Assembly (NCBI GenBank): GCA_021307315.1
Contig: JAJSPD010000008.1
Location: 62,001-126,000, forward strand
Reading direction: 5' to 3'
Source of the DNA: Bisporella sp. PMI_857
Lineage: Eukaryota > Ascomycota > Leotiomycetes > Helotiales > Helotiaceae
Length of the DNA stretch: 64,000 nucleotides
A program made the position numbers and the translations under genes. The notes under the pieces were generated by a model. That model did no database searches. It had not been told where the DNA came from and saw nothing but the letters and a program-made list of their open reading frames with translations. Each line of letters opens with the position of its first letter. Position 1 is the stretch's first letter. Below, in pieces: positions 11,712-22,972 of this stretch.

Positions 11712-12098
11712 TTCCCTCGCTTAATTTTGCCCCCGCTCTAATTGCCATTTCCACGGTGTATGTAAACTGAGTTATGAGCGTCCTAAGGAGTTCATGCATC
11801 TGAATAAAAATACCAAAGTAGACGCAGAGACAACAGATATATATCTTTGAACCTAAAAGCAGGGAAAGCGTAAATTTCGCCATACATATTCAAATTACAG
11901 TTACTTATTTATCAAAAGTGATGCATTCAATCATTCTAGCTCCCGTGTTTTGTATCCGATTTCCACATACCCGCCTTCGACCTGTCAAAAATCGCACGCC
12001 TAAGTATAATCACAAGAAAGATAATATTTTGCTTTCACCAATCCTCACTATCGACCCTCACGATCCCTCTCCTCCACATGATCAAACCCTACAACCAA

Positions 12099-14840
12099 TT
12101 AGCTCCGCTCTCGCAATACCAAACGGGCAACAAATATGTCATAGAGGGGAACGTACCTAAACAATGCAATAACCTGCGGATACACATTTTGGTTATCTGC
12201 ATAATACGCAAGGGTACCGCCATTTTGTGTGATCATATTTGTCGTGCCGACTGTCGCAAGGCAATAGACCGTGACCCTCGTGTTGGTGCCCTCCAAGCTG
12301 AAGATATTCGCTTGACAATTCTCCGGGCCCGGATTGTTGGAGCATGTCGTGCTCCAGTTGTCGAAGAAGCTGTACAGCCCAGCGCCATAAGCCAGGATAT
12401 CTTGGGACCCGACGATTCGAAGACCCCAGGCACTTCTGCAGTTGCCGCCTATGCCAGATGCTGCGCAGCTGGCCACCAGGTCCGGATCATGCCACGCGGT
12501 GTTGACGGTGAAGGGTGTGGGGCTTGTGGGTTGGGCTGGTAATAAGGCGTTTCGATTTGGGCGAAGCCTAGGTAGATTTTTTGGGTATTGTAGAGCTGGT
12601 ATTGATACAGGGTGTTGTGTTCAACACCGGTGCCTACGCTGTTTTGTGAAAATTGAGTGTTAGTGGATGTTGTTAGTGTAGAGTATGGGGAAAGAGAGAG
12701 AAGAGAGACAAACAGCCAGATGTTTCCTGCTGTGCTTTCAATGTTGAGACCGCGTCCAACGTAGACATCAATTTGCTGAAGTCCTTGATCATCGACTAAA
12801 AGAATGTTAGTAATGTGTGGTGAATGAGTATGAGAGACGAATAAGACATATCGGTCCTTAAACCACTCACCATCGTGATCGGCAGTCCATAGCCAAACAT
12901 TCTCCATATAAAGTCCCGAAGCGCTGGTTGTGATCCGCATGAGTTGGTATGCTCCAATACATGCTGTCCTGACCACAGTCGAACTTGGTTGCTTCAAGCA
13001 CTGCGCGACCTGTAAGTTACTGCCAGCTATGCCGCCGACGCGTGTATGAACATCCCACATTCCGCTTGGGGTTCCGCTTGGTGATGCAAGATTCCATTCA
13101 ATCAGGACAGCACCCTGCTGTTGACCTTGACCGGAGACAATCATGTCGCTCCACTCTACACGGCCGGTATCTCCTGCATTTCCAACCTTAACAACCGGCT
13201 TAGGGTTGTTCATGTCGTTGAAAAAAGACCCAGAGCTCAAGATCGTGGCATAGCCTTCACCAACGATTCTAGCACCGGCTGGAATGAAAATCGTACTCGT
13301 AACCTTGTACATTCCGCAATCAACATATAAGATTTGACCTGCGCTAGTCGCCGCATTGATAGCATTCTGAAGCGCTGCGGTATCATCTGTGTTTGCATTT
13401 CCAGTAGCCCCGTAATTACGGACAGATACGAACGATGCAACACCTAGAGTGTTATATTGAGGCTTTGACTGGGTGTAGTATCTCCCATTGCTACTTAGTA
13501 AAGATGTGGGGCGAGAGACGGGAGTAAAGGAGCCTTGGAACCGCTGTGGACCGTTGGGTGTATATCTGTTTCCTTGACCCCAGGCTTGGATAAGCAGAGT
13601 TCCTCCAGCCAGAACGGTGGCACCTGCAGCTGAATGGCTGTGGGCACGTTGTTCAGTTGCACATTCTCGACGATCAGACTTCCGGCCGTAGCGGGGCTAG
13701 ATGTTGTAGTGAAAGATGTGGTAATACCAATCGGCGTGTTCGTAATTGTGCTATCAATCATAATTACTGATCCAACGTTTTGAGCAGAACTACCTCCAGC
13801 GGTGATGTCGAGGCCGATTCCGCAATTGTTTATGCTGATGCCTTGATAGCCCATCCCCAGCTCCACAACTGACTGATAGCGGTTCCGCAGCCATTGAAGA
13901 CAAGGTTGCGCATGGTGAATTGTTGATTGCCGATGGATGCTCCGACTATGCCTCCATTGAAGGTCAAGTCGGACAAAAATCCAGCAGATCCTATACATCA
14001 CGTGCTTAGTAATTACGACACCAAAAGAGGAGATCAAAGCTTACCGCTTTCACAGAATAAACCCGTGTGTCTGTTCCCTGCATCTCTGCTCAACTCAAAC
14101 ACAACGTTCTGAAGGCTTGTAGCTTGCGAGGTTGGCCAATGGATACCAGTCGCCTGATTGGCGAGGGGATATTTCTTGTATCCAAAACGAAGTTTCTGAC
14201 CTGTCTCAAGAACACATTGGTGCTGATCCAATTCAAGTTTTCAGTCCAATATGGATTGCCGTCTATAATACCGAATCCTTGGAAGTCAGCTCTGGCCTTA
14301 AGCACTGGTGGATTGTTGGGATTTCCAATGAGCTGCGTGAAATAGAAGTCGATGATAGAAGATGAAAGTAGATATGTTCCAGAGGGAAATAGACTACTGC
14401 TGGGGTTGTGCTAGTAGTGGTACAACCACGTCCACAACGGCCTCCGGCACTGATGGCAGCATTGATAGCGGCAGTATCATCTGTGACACCATCACCTATA
14501 CAGGGTTAGTCTCTACTCTTTGGCACAACATGACCTTTTACATACCTTTGGCGCCATAGTCTTTCACATTTCGATAGACTGAGTATCCTGCTGGCCCAGT
14601 GGCGGCAACACCTCGATGGGCGATCTGCTCATACCAGTAAGGTGTGCTTGATTGTCTACACTGCACATCATTATCACGGGTGGTTAAGTTGGCATTAATA
14701 TTGCTTCCGTCATAGTTGAAGTACTCGCTATACTTGAGCTTAATCTCATGTACAACCTCCGCAACCTCTGGGATTTCGAACTGGATCGCTTGACCCAGGA
14801 CCAACAGAGAGAGGAAAACTAAGAAACGAAGCATAGCCAT
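12099..14840 (-). CDS. Secreted GH55 glucan 1,3-beta-glucosidase
   Basis: The ATG at 14840 starts MAMLRFLVFLSLLVLGQAI, a clear signal peptide. Two pectate-lyase-3-like beta-helix modules follow, as in the two-lobed GH55 family: NVKDYGAKGDGVTDDTAAI near 14540-14460 and VRNYGATGNANTDDTAALQ near 13410-13330. Between and after them are typical GH55 blocks (ATGIHWPTSQATSLQNV; GLYMENVWLWTADHD; RGLNIESTAGNIWL). The protein ends near QNVYPQVIALFR. It cleaves beta-1,3-glucan from non-reducing ends in the cell wall or in the environment. At least five introns are visible. Two 1-nt deletions break the frame: near 13850 (after WSWGW) and in the run at 12528-12530 (before TPFTVNTAWHDPDL). The last exon boundary is uncertain because a GTACGT donor follows ALFR. 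Family call is firm. Confidence 0.85.
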
Positions 14841-15127
14841 TATGCACAACAAGATGTACAAGAGAGAACCGAAAGCTGGCAAGGGAGAACAGAAAACGAC
14901 CAAAGGAAATGGGCTGCCCCGGTGCTTCTTGTATCGCCAGGATGGAGCATTGTTGCACGCTCCTAGTCCACGTTCCTGTTACATCGAAGCAAGGCAGCTG
15001 AGCAAAAATCTTCATCTTGCCGTCCGCGATTCGGGCCATCTTGGCTGGAATGACAGTGATGGCTTCTTGTGAGCGTGAGAAAAGGAAGCGCTGCCCTGCC
15101 AAAACCATCACGCTTAGTAGCAAGCAG

Positions 15128-15155
15128 CAAGCCAACAAGCCAACAAGCCAACAAG
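15128..15155. repeat. 8-bp tandem repeat, 3.5 copies
   Basis: The unit CAAGCCAA is repeated three and a half times without mismatch in the region 5' of the GH55 gene. Confidence 0.85.
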
Positions 15156-15850
15156 TCTCGGGACTGGTACTTCTTTTGCGACGCGTGAGGTGCGCGGGTG
15201 GAACCATCCCACTCGGAAAAAAGAATGTCCACGAACTTTAGATCTTGGACGAACGATACGCGCCCAAATACCATGCAGTAAATTACCATTACATGCACTG
15301 TCGCATGGGGCTGGGATCGGTAGATGGGCGAGGAGGGGGAGGAAAGGGACCGAAATCAAACCGAATACCAGTTCACATGCCCAGCAGAGGCTGGCATGCA
15401 TCCTCAGTGGCCATGGGCATCTCAGGGTCAAATCAGACGCGCCAAGTGACCGAGACAAAAGGGCCTTTCTTTCTACTATCATGACAGGAATAATGGAACA
15501 GCAGGTACGGGAGGGAGGTGGGACATCATCATCTGTGTGAGGACCACTAAGACATGGCGATATATCATGGGGTGTTGTGTGTGAATCTGGGGTATACCAG
15601 GAAGAGGAGGCTGATGGCGGGTGATGATGAGGAGAAACGTTGCACACCTGATTGCGGGGTACAGGGTATGTATTGCAGCGTGAGTGCCAGTGCCAGCACC
15701 AGCACCACTGGGTCCGGTAGATTGGGGGGAGCGGGGTTGTACGCAGGAACAACGCGTCGAGTGGCATGTGCGAGATATGATAAGCTGGCAGACCCCGATG
15801 AAAGTGATGAATAAAATATGATCAGCATTGTCAAAAATAATAGGATGAAG

Positions 15851-15883
15851 CATAGGCATAGGCATAGGCTTAGGCTTAGGCAT
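15851..15883. repeat. 6-bp tandem repeat (TAGGCA/TAGGCT)
   Basis: About five hexamer copies, three TAGGCA-type then two TAGGCT-type. It resembles a degenerate telomere-like microsatellite but is not the fungal TTAGGG repeat. Confidence 0.8.
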
Positions 15884-16376
15884 TAAGTATTAGTAATAGC
15901 GCTGAGGGAGACTTGGCAGGGGAGATGTCCACGTGATTCATGCTGGAAAGGAGATGGGACCTAGATAGGCAGGTCAAGGCAAAAAGCCCACCGAGTAGAT
16001 CGTCCGAACATATGGGACAAACACTCCAGCCCTCGTCTGCTTCAGTAAAGTAGAGCCCAGCGTTCGTTCGTTCATGCATGCATAATATATATGCCGGAAC
16101 TGAACTGTATTCTCAGGAGAGACTCCAAGGCATGTGACCAAAAAAAAGGCAGCAATGATCTACACTTGACCTCTGGCCAAAGTTGCTTAGGCTCCAGAGA
16201 AGGAGCCACACATATCCTTCCCACAAGCAACCCAGGACACCTTGTGTGTTTGGTGTAATCTATTGGTTGTAAAACATGGCTCGTCCTTTATAGCTTGGAT
16301 ATCCGAGTTTCTAATAAGGACCACTTCCCATATATATAGATAGAGATGAGGAACTATCCCAAACCATAAGCCTAGC

Positions 16377-16918
16377 TCAGCTTGCATCCAGTGCCGACAA
16401 TGCTCTCCGCTTCGTCGTCTTTTGTAAGATCAATAAGTTCGCCAGTTGGAATTTCTTGACGTTGATGTCACAATGACTGTCTTGAAAATATTCTGAGTTA
16501 TTCATGATTTCGAATTCGTCGCTATTGTCATCAATATCATCGACGGCAGCTTGGTCGTTGCCCATGATTTCAACATCGTCATCGTCATCTTCAATATCCC
16601 GAAATTTATCCATCGCCCCTCGTTGTCGGCTGCGCCCTTATCATCGCGTTGCCCGTGATTGTAGTCACTATTCTCTGTGGCAGATCCATCCTCTGATGTC
16701 TTTGCTGATACATCCTCACTTTCACCAGTATCGCCAACTCCCTTTGCACCTCCCACGCCTCCCTCCCCATTCCAATCTTGCTCCCCGTCACTCTCGCCTC
16801 CTTCCGCACGCTCCAGTCTCTCAATCTTCGCCTTTAAACGCCTAGTCTCTTCATTCGCATCCAAGATGTACATCCTCACAACTCGCATGACCCTCTCTGC
16901 ACGCTTGTCCCCACTCAT
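16377..16918 (-). CDS. Small acidic coiled-coil protein, hypothetical
   Basis: Not recognised. From the ATG at 16918 the protein begins MSGDKRAERVMRVVRMYILD, followed by a charged helix (ETRRLKAKIERLERAE) with heptad-like spacing suggestive of a coiled coil. A Gly/Glu/Asp/Ser-rich stretch follows. After a one-base slip near 16612 the second frame gives a very acidic segment (FRDIEDDDDDVEI...) and a basic tail (KTTKRRALSALDAS). The two frames join sensibly, which supports a single protein of roughly 180 residues. Composition suggests a nuclear or chromatin-associated factor, but that is a guess. Confidence 0.4.
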
Positions 16919-19199
16919 TTGCGCAGTGTTCTGAATAGGTATTATGTACAGATTCTCATGTACCTGCTCGGTGGGATGCCAATTGTTCCATCTTATCGTG
17001 TCGAGGAGTCCAAGTGGCGAAAAAAGGTGCTTGAGGTTGTGAACGAGGACCAGTTTGGAGCTGATGGATCGAATGACCTAGCAAAAAGAGATCGGATTTG
17101 AGAGCTCTGAGAAGACGCTGCAAAGGAAAATTAGGGAGTGGTAAGTGGTTGGCGTCCTGGTGCCATATTGTCGTTTTGTGCTCCATGGATTAAGGGGCCG
17201 ATTCAACAGATGGTTGCTCAATTTAAGTTTGAGAAACTAATAGAGCTTAGTGAAGATTTTAGAGCTCTGGGATCAAGTTTTCAGAGGTGTTTATTACTAA
17301 ATATGGGTATATAGTGCTGATATGAGTCGGGTCTTGATGTGACGCAGATTTACAAACAAAACCAGTGCATATGCAAGAAACCCGAACAGTGTCTCCAGAA
17401 TTTTCAGTGAGGTGTAGCTCATACATATAGACAGTCTATTAATGATTCAAATGTTGACGCAAGTTGAGTGCTGAGAATTATAAGAGTTTGCTTTCCAGTT
17501 GGGATCTGATGTAAGGGCCGACGTCAGTGGCAGCCATGCAACAGTAAGTCAAAATCTTACATGAAAATACGGAGCTTTGAGATTCGGGTTCATTACTTAC
17601 CATGCCGATCGCAGTGTCCAAAATCTAGTAACCCCTAGTAGTCCCAACTAGACCATAAGTCTGTAAGACAGATCTTGCCGAGAGGAGCATACTCGGTGTA
17701 ACATTTTCCTAGAGCGAAGCTTTGTTAATGATATTGAGTTGATCTTATCATTTATTTATTGGTAGAACTAGATGTGTGGTACTGAGGTGACTTGAGGACA
17801 GAGAAAAGTACCAGTGTTCTACGGGGGATTAGATTATTGCAGCTGCAGAGACCGAAAGTTGCCCGCTACTACAGGATAATCATACTTGTAGAGTAGTCTT
17901 ATGTTTCGCCAAAGGAATTCCTAGGCGTGCATAATCTGAATACTGTTGACAAAGCAGTTTGGAGCCCGAGGCACAAAACGTCGCACAGTGAAAGTGGAGT
18001 TGGGCTATGAAAGGTATGTCTCTATTAGCGTGTGTAGAATAACTTCTTTCTCGAGCATAGAAACTGTTTCATTGATATTACATTAATGTTGATAGGTGGG
18101 TTAGAATTTGATAGACTTAGGTGCAAATGTAACTTGGCTTCCGATGTAGCTTACATTTAAGCGATCAAGTGTCAGAAGAGAAACTGTAGATAGTACTAAT
18201 AGAGATAGGGCTCTAGATAGCACCTTTAGCGCGTAGTGACTGTTCAGTGTGCGAGGTGGAAGTACAAGAGTGCTTCAAAAGCACGCTCGAATGGCCCCAG
18301 AGAGAATTGAATCTGTGACGAGCTATAACTTTTGATAAGTAGAGTTGCAGCTCATGAAGTGAGTCTTTGTGCTTAGTTGCTTATGTATATATCGAAACAC
18401 GGATGTCCCTGGTTAATTTGAAGCTGGAAGGAGGCCGCGATATTGAGATTTTGAAGCAGAGCTCGGGTTTGGGAGGCATATCTTTGAAGCTGATTGAGGG
18501 ATTTGTTGGCACTTTCCAAAACTAAGTCCACTGACTCGTAGATACATTTCGGTTGTAGTTCTTGTTTCTTCTTGAACTCTAGAGTTCTTATATAAGTACA
18601 ACAAGGACGAGAATGAGGTGCTGTGTTTGCTCACTATGATAGAGCACAGGTCCCGAGTTCAAAATACCACCATATTTACAACATGAGAGTTCAACAGATC
18701 CGAAAAACGTGTGACCTTCCAGGCTTTTCAAGACTTCGAAGAGGAAGAGAGATGGTGACATAATACAATCGACATGGCTTGGTTTGCGGTCAGTTACAAC
18801 ATTTGAAGTTCCGATAAATACATAGGGATTACAATGAGTGTAGACTTGTAGCTACAGTCAGACATCCACATATCAATGGTTTTGCATTTTAATGGCTGTG
18901 TAATACACTCCTTTACTGAAAGATCTAGATATATCAAAGAGCATGCTGTATACAATGCAGTCCATTGATCACAATATATGATGCTAGCTATTACCATCCC
19001 AAAAGCAAAACAAATGAATTCTTTATACAGCATTCGGTAATACAAGATACCATAAGGGCAAAACTGATGGCAGGTGAGGGTTGCATTGACTCAGATCATC
19101 AATTGAAGCACTTCGCTATATAAACATATATCCATGAAAAGGCCCACTAGACCAGGACTTACAGGCTGCGGGATGCCAGGTATGCAAAACTATGCCAAA
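16919..19199. other. Intergenic, no gene recognised
   Basis: About 2.3 kb with only short open frames and many stops on both strands. Scattered GT/AG signals do not define a gene. It flanks the adenine deaminase 3' end. Confidence 0.5.
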
Positions 19200-20257
19200 T
19201 CATCTGAACTTAGCAACACATTCCTGAACTTTGTTGAGAAGGACTTTCTTTCTGTCCTCATCACACCAGCTTCCCTCTATCGCCCCGTCCGCTATATATT
19301 TCCAATCATCTAATGATAAATCGAAAGCATTTTGGACTGCACAATAATTATCCAAGATATACCCACCAAAATATGCTGGATCATCCGAATTTATGCTGAA
19401 TCGAACTCCTTCGCTCAAAAACTTTCGTATAGGGAGCTCTTTGACGTCTTTTACGCACCGCAGTCGACGTTACTCAAGGGACAAACAGTCACTAACGTCT
19501 TGCTGCTAGCTACACGCTTCAATAAGGTTTCATCCTCCACCAATCTGATTCCATGGTCTATTCTTTCGACGTTGCAGATATCCAATGCTTGCTCGATATA
19601 GGCCGGTGGTCCTTCCTCCCCTGCGTGCGCGGTTCTATGGATTCCTGCGCCTTTGGCTAACGTGTAAACCTCCCGGAAGAGCTTCTGGTGGGTTACCAAC
19701 CTCGCCGCGTCCAATCCAATACCAGCAAGTGTGCCATCACTAAAATGACCCAGCGCAGCAGCCTCTTTATATGTTGATCCAGCTTCGGCACCGGACAAAT
19801 GGCGTAGGAAACATATGATGAGCTTCGAGGTCAATCCAAAATCTTTCTCTGCCCGTGCTTGAGCGGTCTTTAGTCCAGCAACAACGGTATTATAGGCGAT
19901 TCCACGCTCAGTATGGGCTTGTGGATCGAAGAAAATCTCTGCATGTTGTACGCCGTCCTTGTGTGCTCGAACAAAATAATCGTATGCGAGGGACTCGAAG
20001 TCTTTTTCGGTCAAAAGAACCGACATGGCAAGATAATAGTATCGGAGGAAGTCTTCGAGATCGGCAAATCTTTCGTAACGCGCCTCTAGCGCAGCAACCG
20101 ACGCGAATGATTCATCTTTGGAAGCATCTGGAAGATTTATCTTATTCGATTTCGCCAGCTGAAAGAAGAGTGTGGGGGACAGCGATCCTTCGATATGCAG
20201 ATGATGCTCGCATTTTGGGAGCTCCTGCAAGAACTGGTGGATGAAAGCTTTGCACAT
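19200..20257 (-). CDS. AAH1: Adenine deaminase (AAH1-type, adenosine deaminase family), one frameshift
   Basis: The ATG at 20257 starts MCKAFIHQFLQELPKCEHHLHIEGSL (given here as MCKAFIHQF and then the metal-binding H-x-H in HHLHIEGSL). Other signatures in order: FFDPQAHTERG, the active-site HAGEEGPP, RIDHGIRL, CPLSN, and SINSDDPAYFGGYI. The last motif, with SDDPAYFGGY, is typical of fungal adenine deaminases rather than adenosine deaminases. The enzyme converts adenine to hypoxanthine for purine salvage, in the cytoplasm or nucleus. It is intronless. A single missing base near 19464 separates 'CPLSNV' from 'RCVKDVKELPIRKFL'; restoring the count would give the usual length of about 350 residues. 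Because the rest is perfectly conserved, this is probably a sequence error. Confidence 0.85.
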
Positions 20258-20869
20258 CTTATTAACAGCCAGGCGAGTGGAAGGAATTGAAGATGCTTGT
20301 TAATGGGAATGCGAAGAATGAAGAAGAGGATAAGTTTGGAAGCAGAAATACCTAGTAAATTGGCCTTGCTCGTTAAAACTTTTTTTCAGAGAATGTGGGA
20401 CTAGACAGAACAATGAGTGCGGAGAGGTTTGGCACTGCAAGGACAAGGAGCAACGCAGTAGAGAAATCAAAACGGCAATGCAGATTATTGGAGAGATTAA
20501 AAATGCTTAGACTTATTGCGGAGAATTGACAAAGAGAAATTGAAGATATTCTTCGCCAAAAGGATGTAGGTCGAATGTTGGGGTGTTCTGGAAGCCGCCG
20601 ATTACCGTTAGCTGGGTGGAAGCGGCCAGCCTGATTAGTGAGGTTTATAGCAGCCTTGCCCGAAGATTAGCCGGATGCCAGCTCAGCCTTGTATCCTCTC
20701 CATTTTATGAACATGCACCGTGTGTTGATCAACCTCCTTTCTCTGTGCTGTCAATCTCAAAACTGTGATGCTCAAATTAACCCAGCTCCGTTTCACCTAG
20801 TGTTGTGCTTTCTCTTCTGACCCTTCAGAGTTAGTGGCCGTGATAATGATGTGTATCGCTTTCAGGAGC

Positions 20870-20900
20870 AACAAGAACAAGAACAAGAACAAAACAAAAC
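20870..20900. repeat. AACAAG-type microsatellite
   Basis: Repeated ACAAGA hexamers drifting into AACAAA units, in non-coding DNA. Confidence 0.75.
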
Positions 20901-22802
20901 AGAAAAGCGCCAATCCCTAGTGTTGCACATATACTCTCTTACCGCGGTATCCTACATGATCTGGTCCTCCCCAACATTGTTCCACGAGAGGGCCCCTGGT
21001 TTCTCCTTGGCAGAACATGCCTGTCGGAATGTATCTCATGTACAGCGGCTGCTTTCCCCCGTCTAGAGTACCACCGAGCATCTGCAAGCAAGACCCAACC
21101 AGCTCTAGGAATTGACAGGCTCTCTCTTCGGATCGTTCCCGAGCCTCGTCATATATCCGTAATAGGTAGCATTTTTTTAGCGAATCCGTCTAGTTCGGTG
21201 CTGGTTCCATGTTGTGATGTCAAACAATTCGGTTTCTGGCATTTTGAGAAGCGCATGCTGCTCCCTGTTCAATTTATTGTATGCTGCGCCAGGAAGGACT
21301 CCCTGCTTCACTATTTGCATTTGGCATTGTGCCGCGTGCTGAACAAAAGCGTTTCAAAGCTGGAAGGTTTTTGAAATTCACTTGCACTTCTGTTTCGGCA
21401 AGTCGTCTTTCCACCTTTCAGATGTCACCAGAGACTTCAGCCCACCGTTAAGCCCTGTGCGATCTGGAGCATCTAGATTTTTTTGCAGTCAGATATCCGG
21501 CTAGCTGGTAACGGGTTTTGACATCTGAAACATATTGTGGACAGGCTTATATCAAGGATCTTTAAACGGTTCGCTTAGTTCCCAGCGATGATCTGTCTGA
21601 TCTGATGGCTCAAGAAACTCCGATAGATCTCTCAAATTCAAAATGGATTTCAATATGCTTCTGGTCAACGTCAAGAAAATCTGACAACCCAATAATGTGC
21701 ATGTGACTTGATAGCTTCATACGCCCCCTCATGAAAGATCCGCAGCTCTGGTCATTATTTTCGGCATAGCCAGCGGAAGCTGCTCCAAATTGGAAATACA
21801 AATCCGAATAGTAGGGCCATCTCGGAAGCTCGCTGTCGATCACACCTTTTTTCCATCTTTTAGACTTTGCTCGACAAACAATTTCAGAGGAAGCACGTCG
21901 AACGGGATATTCGGCAACATGAGAGTGATGTTATGGCTTGCTGCGCCGAATTCGTCATCACTAACCCTAATAATGTCTCAGGTCGAGTTTTCAAAAATAT
22001 AGAATCTTCACAAGGTAGGCCGTTGAATCACCAAAATAACAGCTTCTACATACTTTCTAATTCTGCGCACGAGTGTCGCATCGTCTCGCCAGGATTTACA
22101 CAAGTAAAAGTTTGTCAGGCAGTAGGCAGTGCAGGCGGAGGCAGCTCAAAATCTTGTGCATAACCAGAAATTATGCACAGTGACAAAATCAGGCCATCTG
22201 GTGAAAATGCCTCTTTTCAAAAGTCGGGATCCTACCCATATACAGCACGGCTTTCTCCTTGTGTGCAAATCGTTGATGGGTAGATGATCGATTCCCTACC
22301 TGCTAGGTCTTCGGAGGAGGATTGCCCCTGGATCTTACAGTATTGTTTACGATCTTACCGAGTATTGAACGGCGAACCCCCGTCTGAGCTCTCCCACAGT
22401 TCGAGATCCCATGTATCCCAGCCTTTCGAGATCAGGGTCTACTTCTCATCCAGGAAACCGGGGAGACTCGAAAATAGCTTCTCGACGCCTAATGTACGAA
22501 CCCTTTGTCCTAAGGAGATAGCAGAATTGCATGAGCCCCTCTCTTTTCCATGATCCAATTCAGAGTCGCAACTGAATGGGCCACGATATGGCATCGACCG
22601 CCGACAGCAACAGCGTACGTCTCGCAATCTATTTTGGAAACAGTATTGTAAGTACTTCGTAAGCTTCTAGAAACATGAAGCGAAAACCTTAACAAAATAA
22701 TCCGAGCAACGGCTCGTTTCCGACTGGATGGCAGGAACCCTTCTTCTGGTGACACCTGTCTAGCATTATCACAAGCGCCAGCCCCGTGTTTCTACTCTTC
22801 TA

Positions 22803-22824
22803 CTGGGACTGGGACTGGGACTGG
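22803..22824. repeat. CTGGGA hexamer repeat
   Basis: Three perfect CTGGGA copies plus a partial fourth. Confidence 0.85.
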
Positions 22825-22959
22825 CTATTAATTACTACTTGTGGAGCATAAGTAGGATCTGGGACAACTCCCGGCAAATTACAATGGTTTCGCAGTCCGT
22901 TGACAGCTTTTCGTATTTCAAACAAAGATGCAAGCCCCCTTGGCAAGCAAGGCGTGACA

Positions 22960-22972
22960 TTTTTTTTTTTTT
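22960..22972. repeat. Poly-T run (13 T)
   Basis: Thirteen consecutive T followed by CCAG, in non-coding sequence. It could mimic a polypyrimidine/3' splice site, but no exon was recognised beside it. Confidence 0.8.

Noticed and set aside
15114..15767. Minus-strand frame of about 217 codons 5' of GH55
   Set aside because: Low-complexity composition (His/Pro/Cys-rich), no family motif, and overlaps repeats; likely chance.
15851..15883. Telomere-like repeat
   Set aside because: Units are TAGGCA/TAGGCT, few in number and internal; fungal telomeres are normally TTAGGG. Kept only as a microsatellite.
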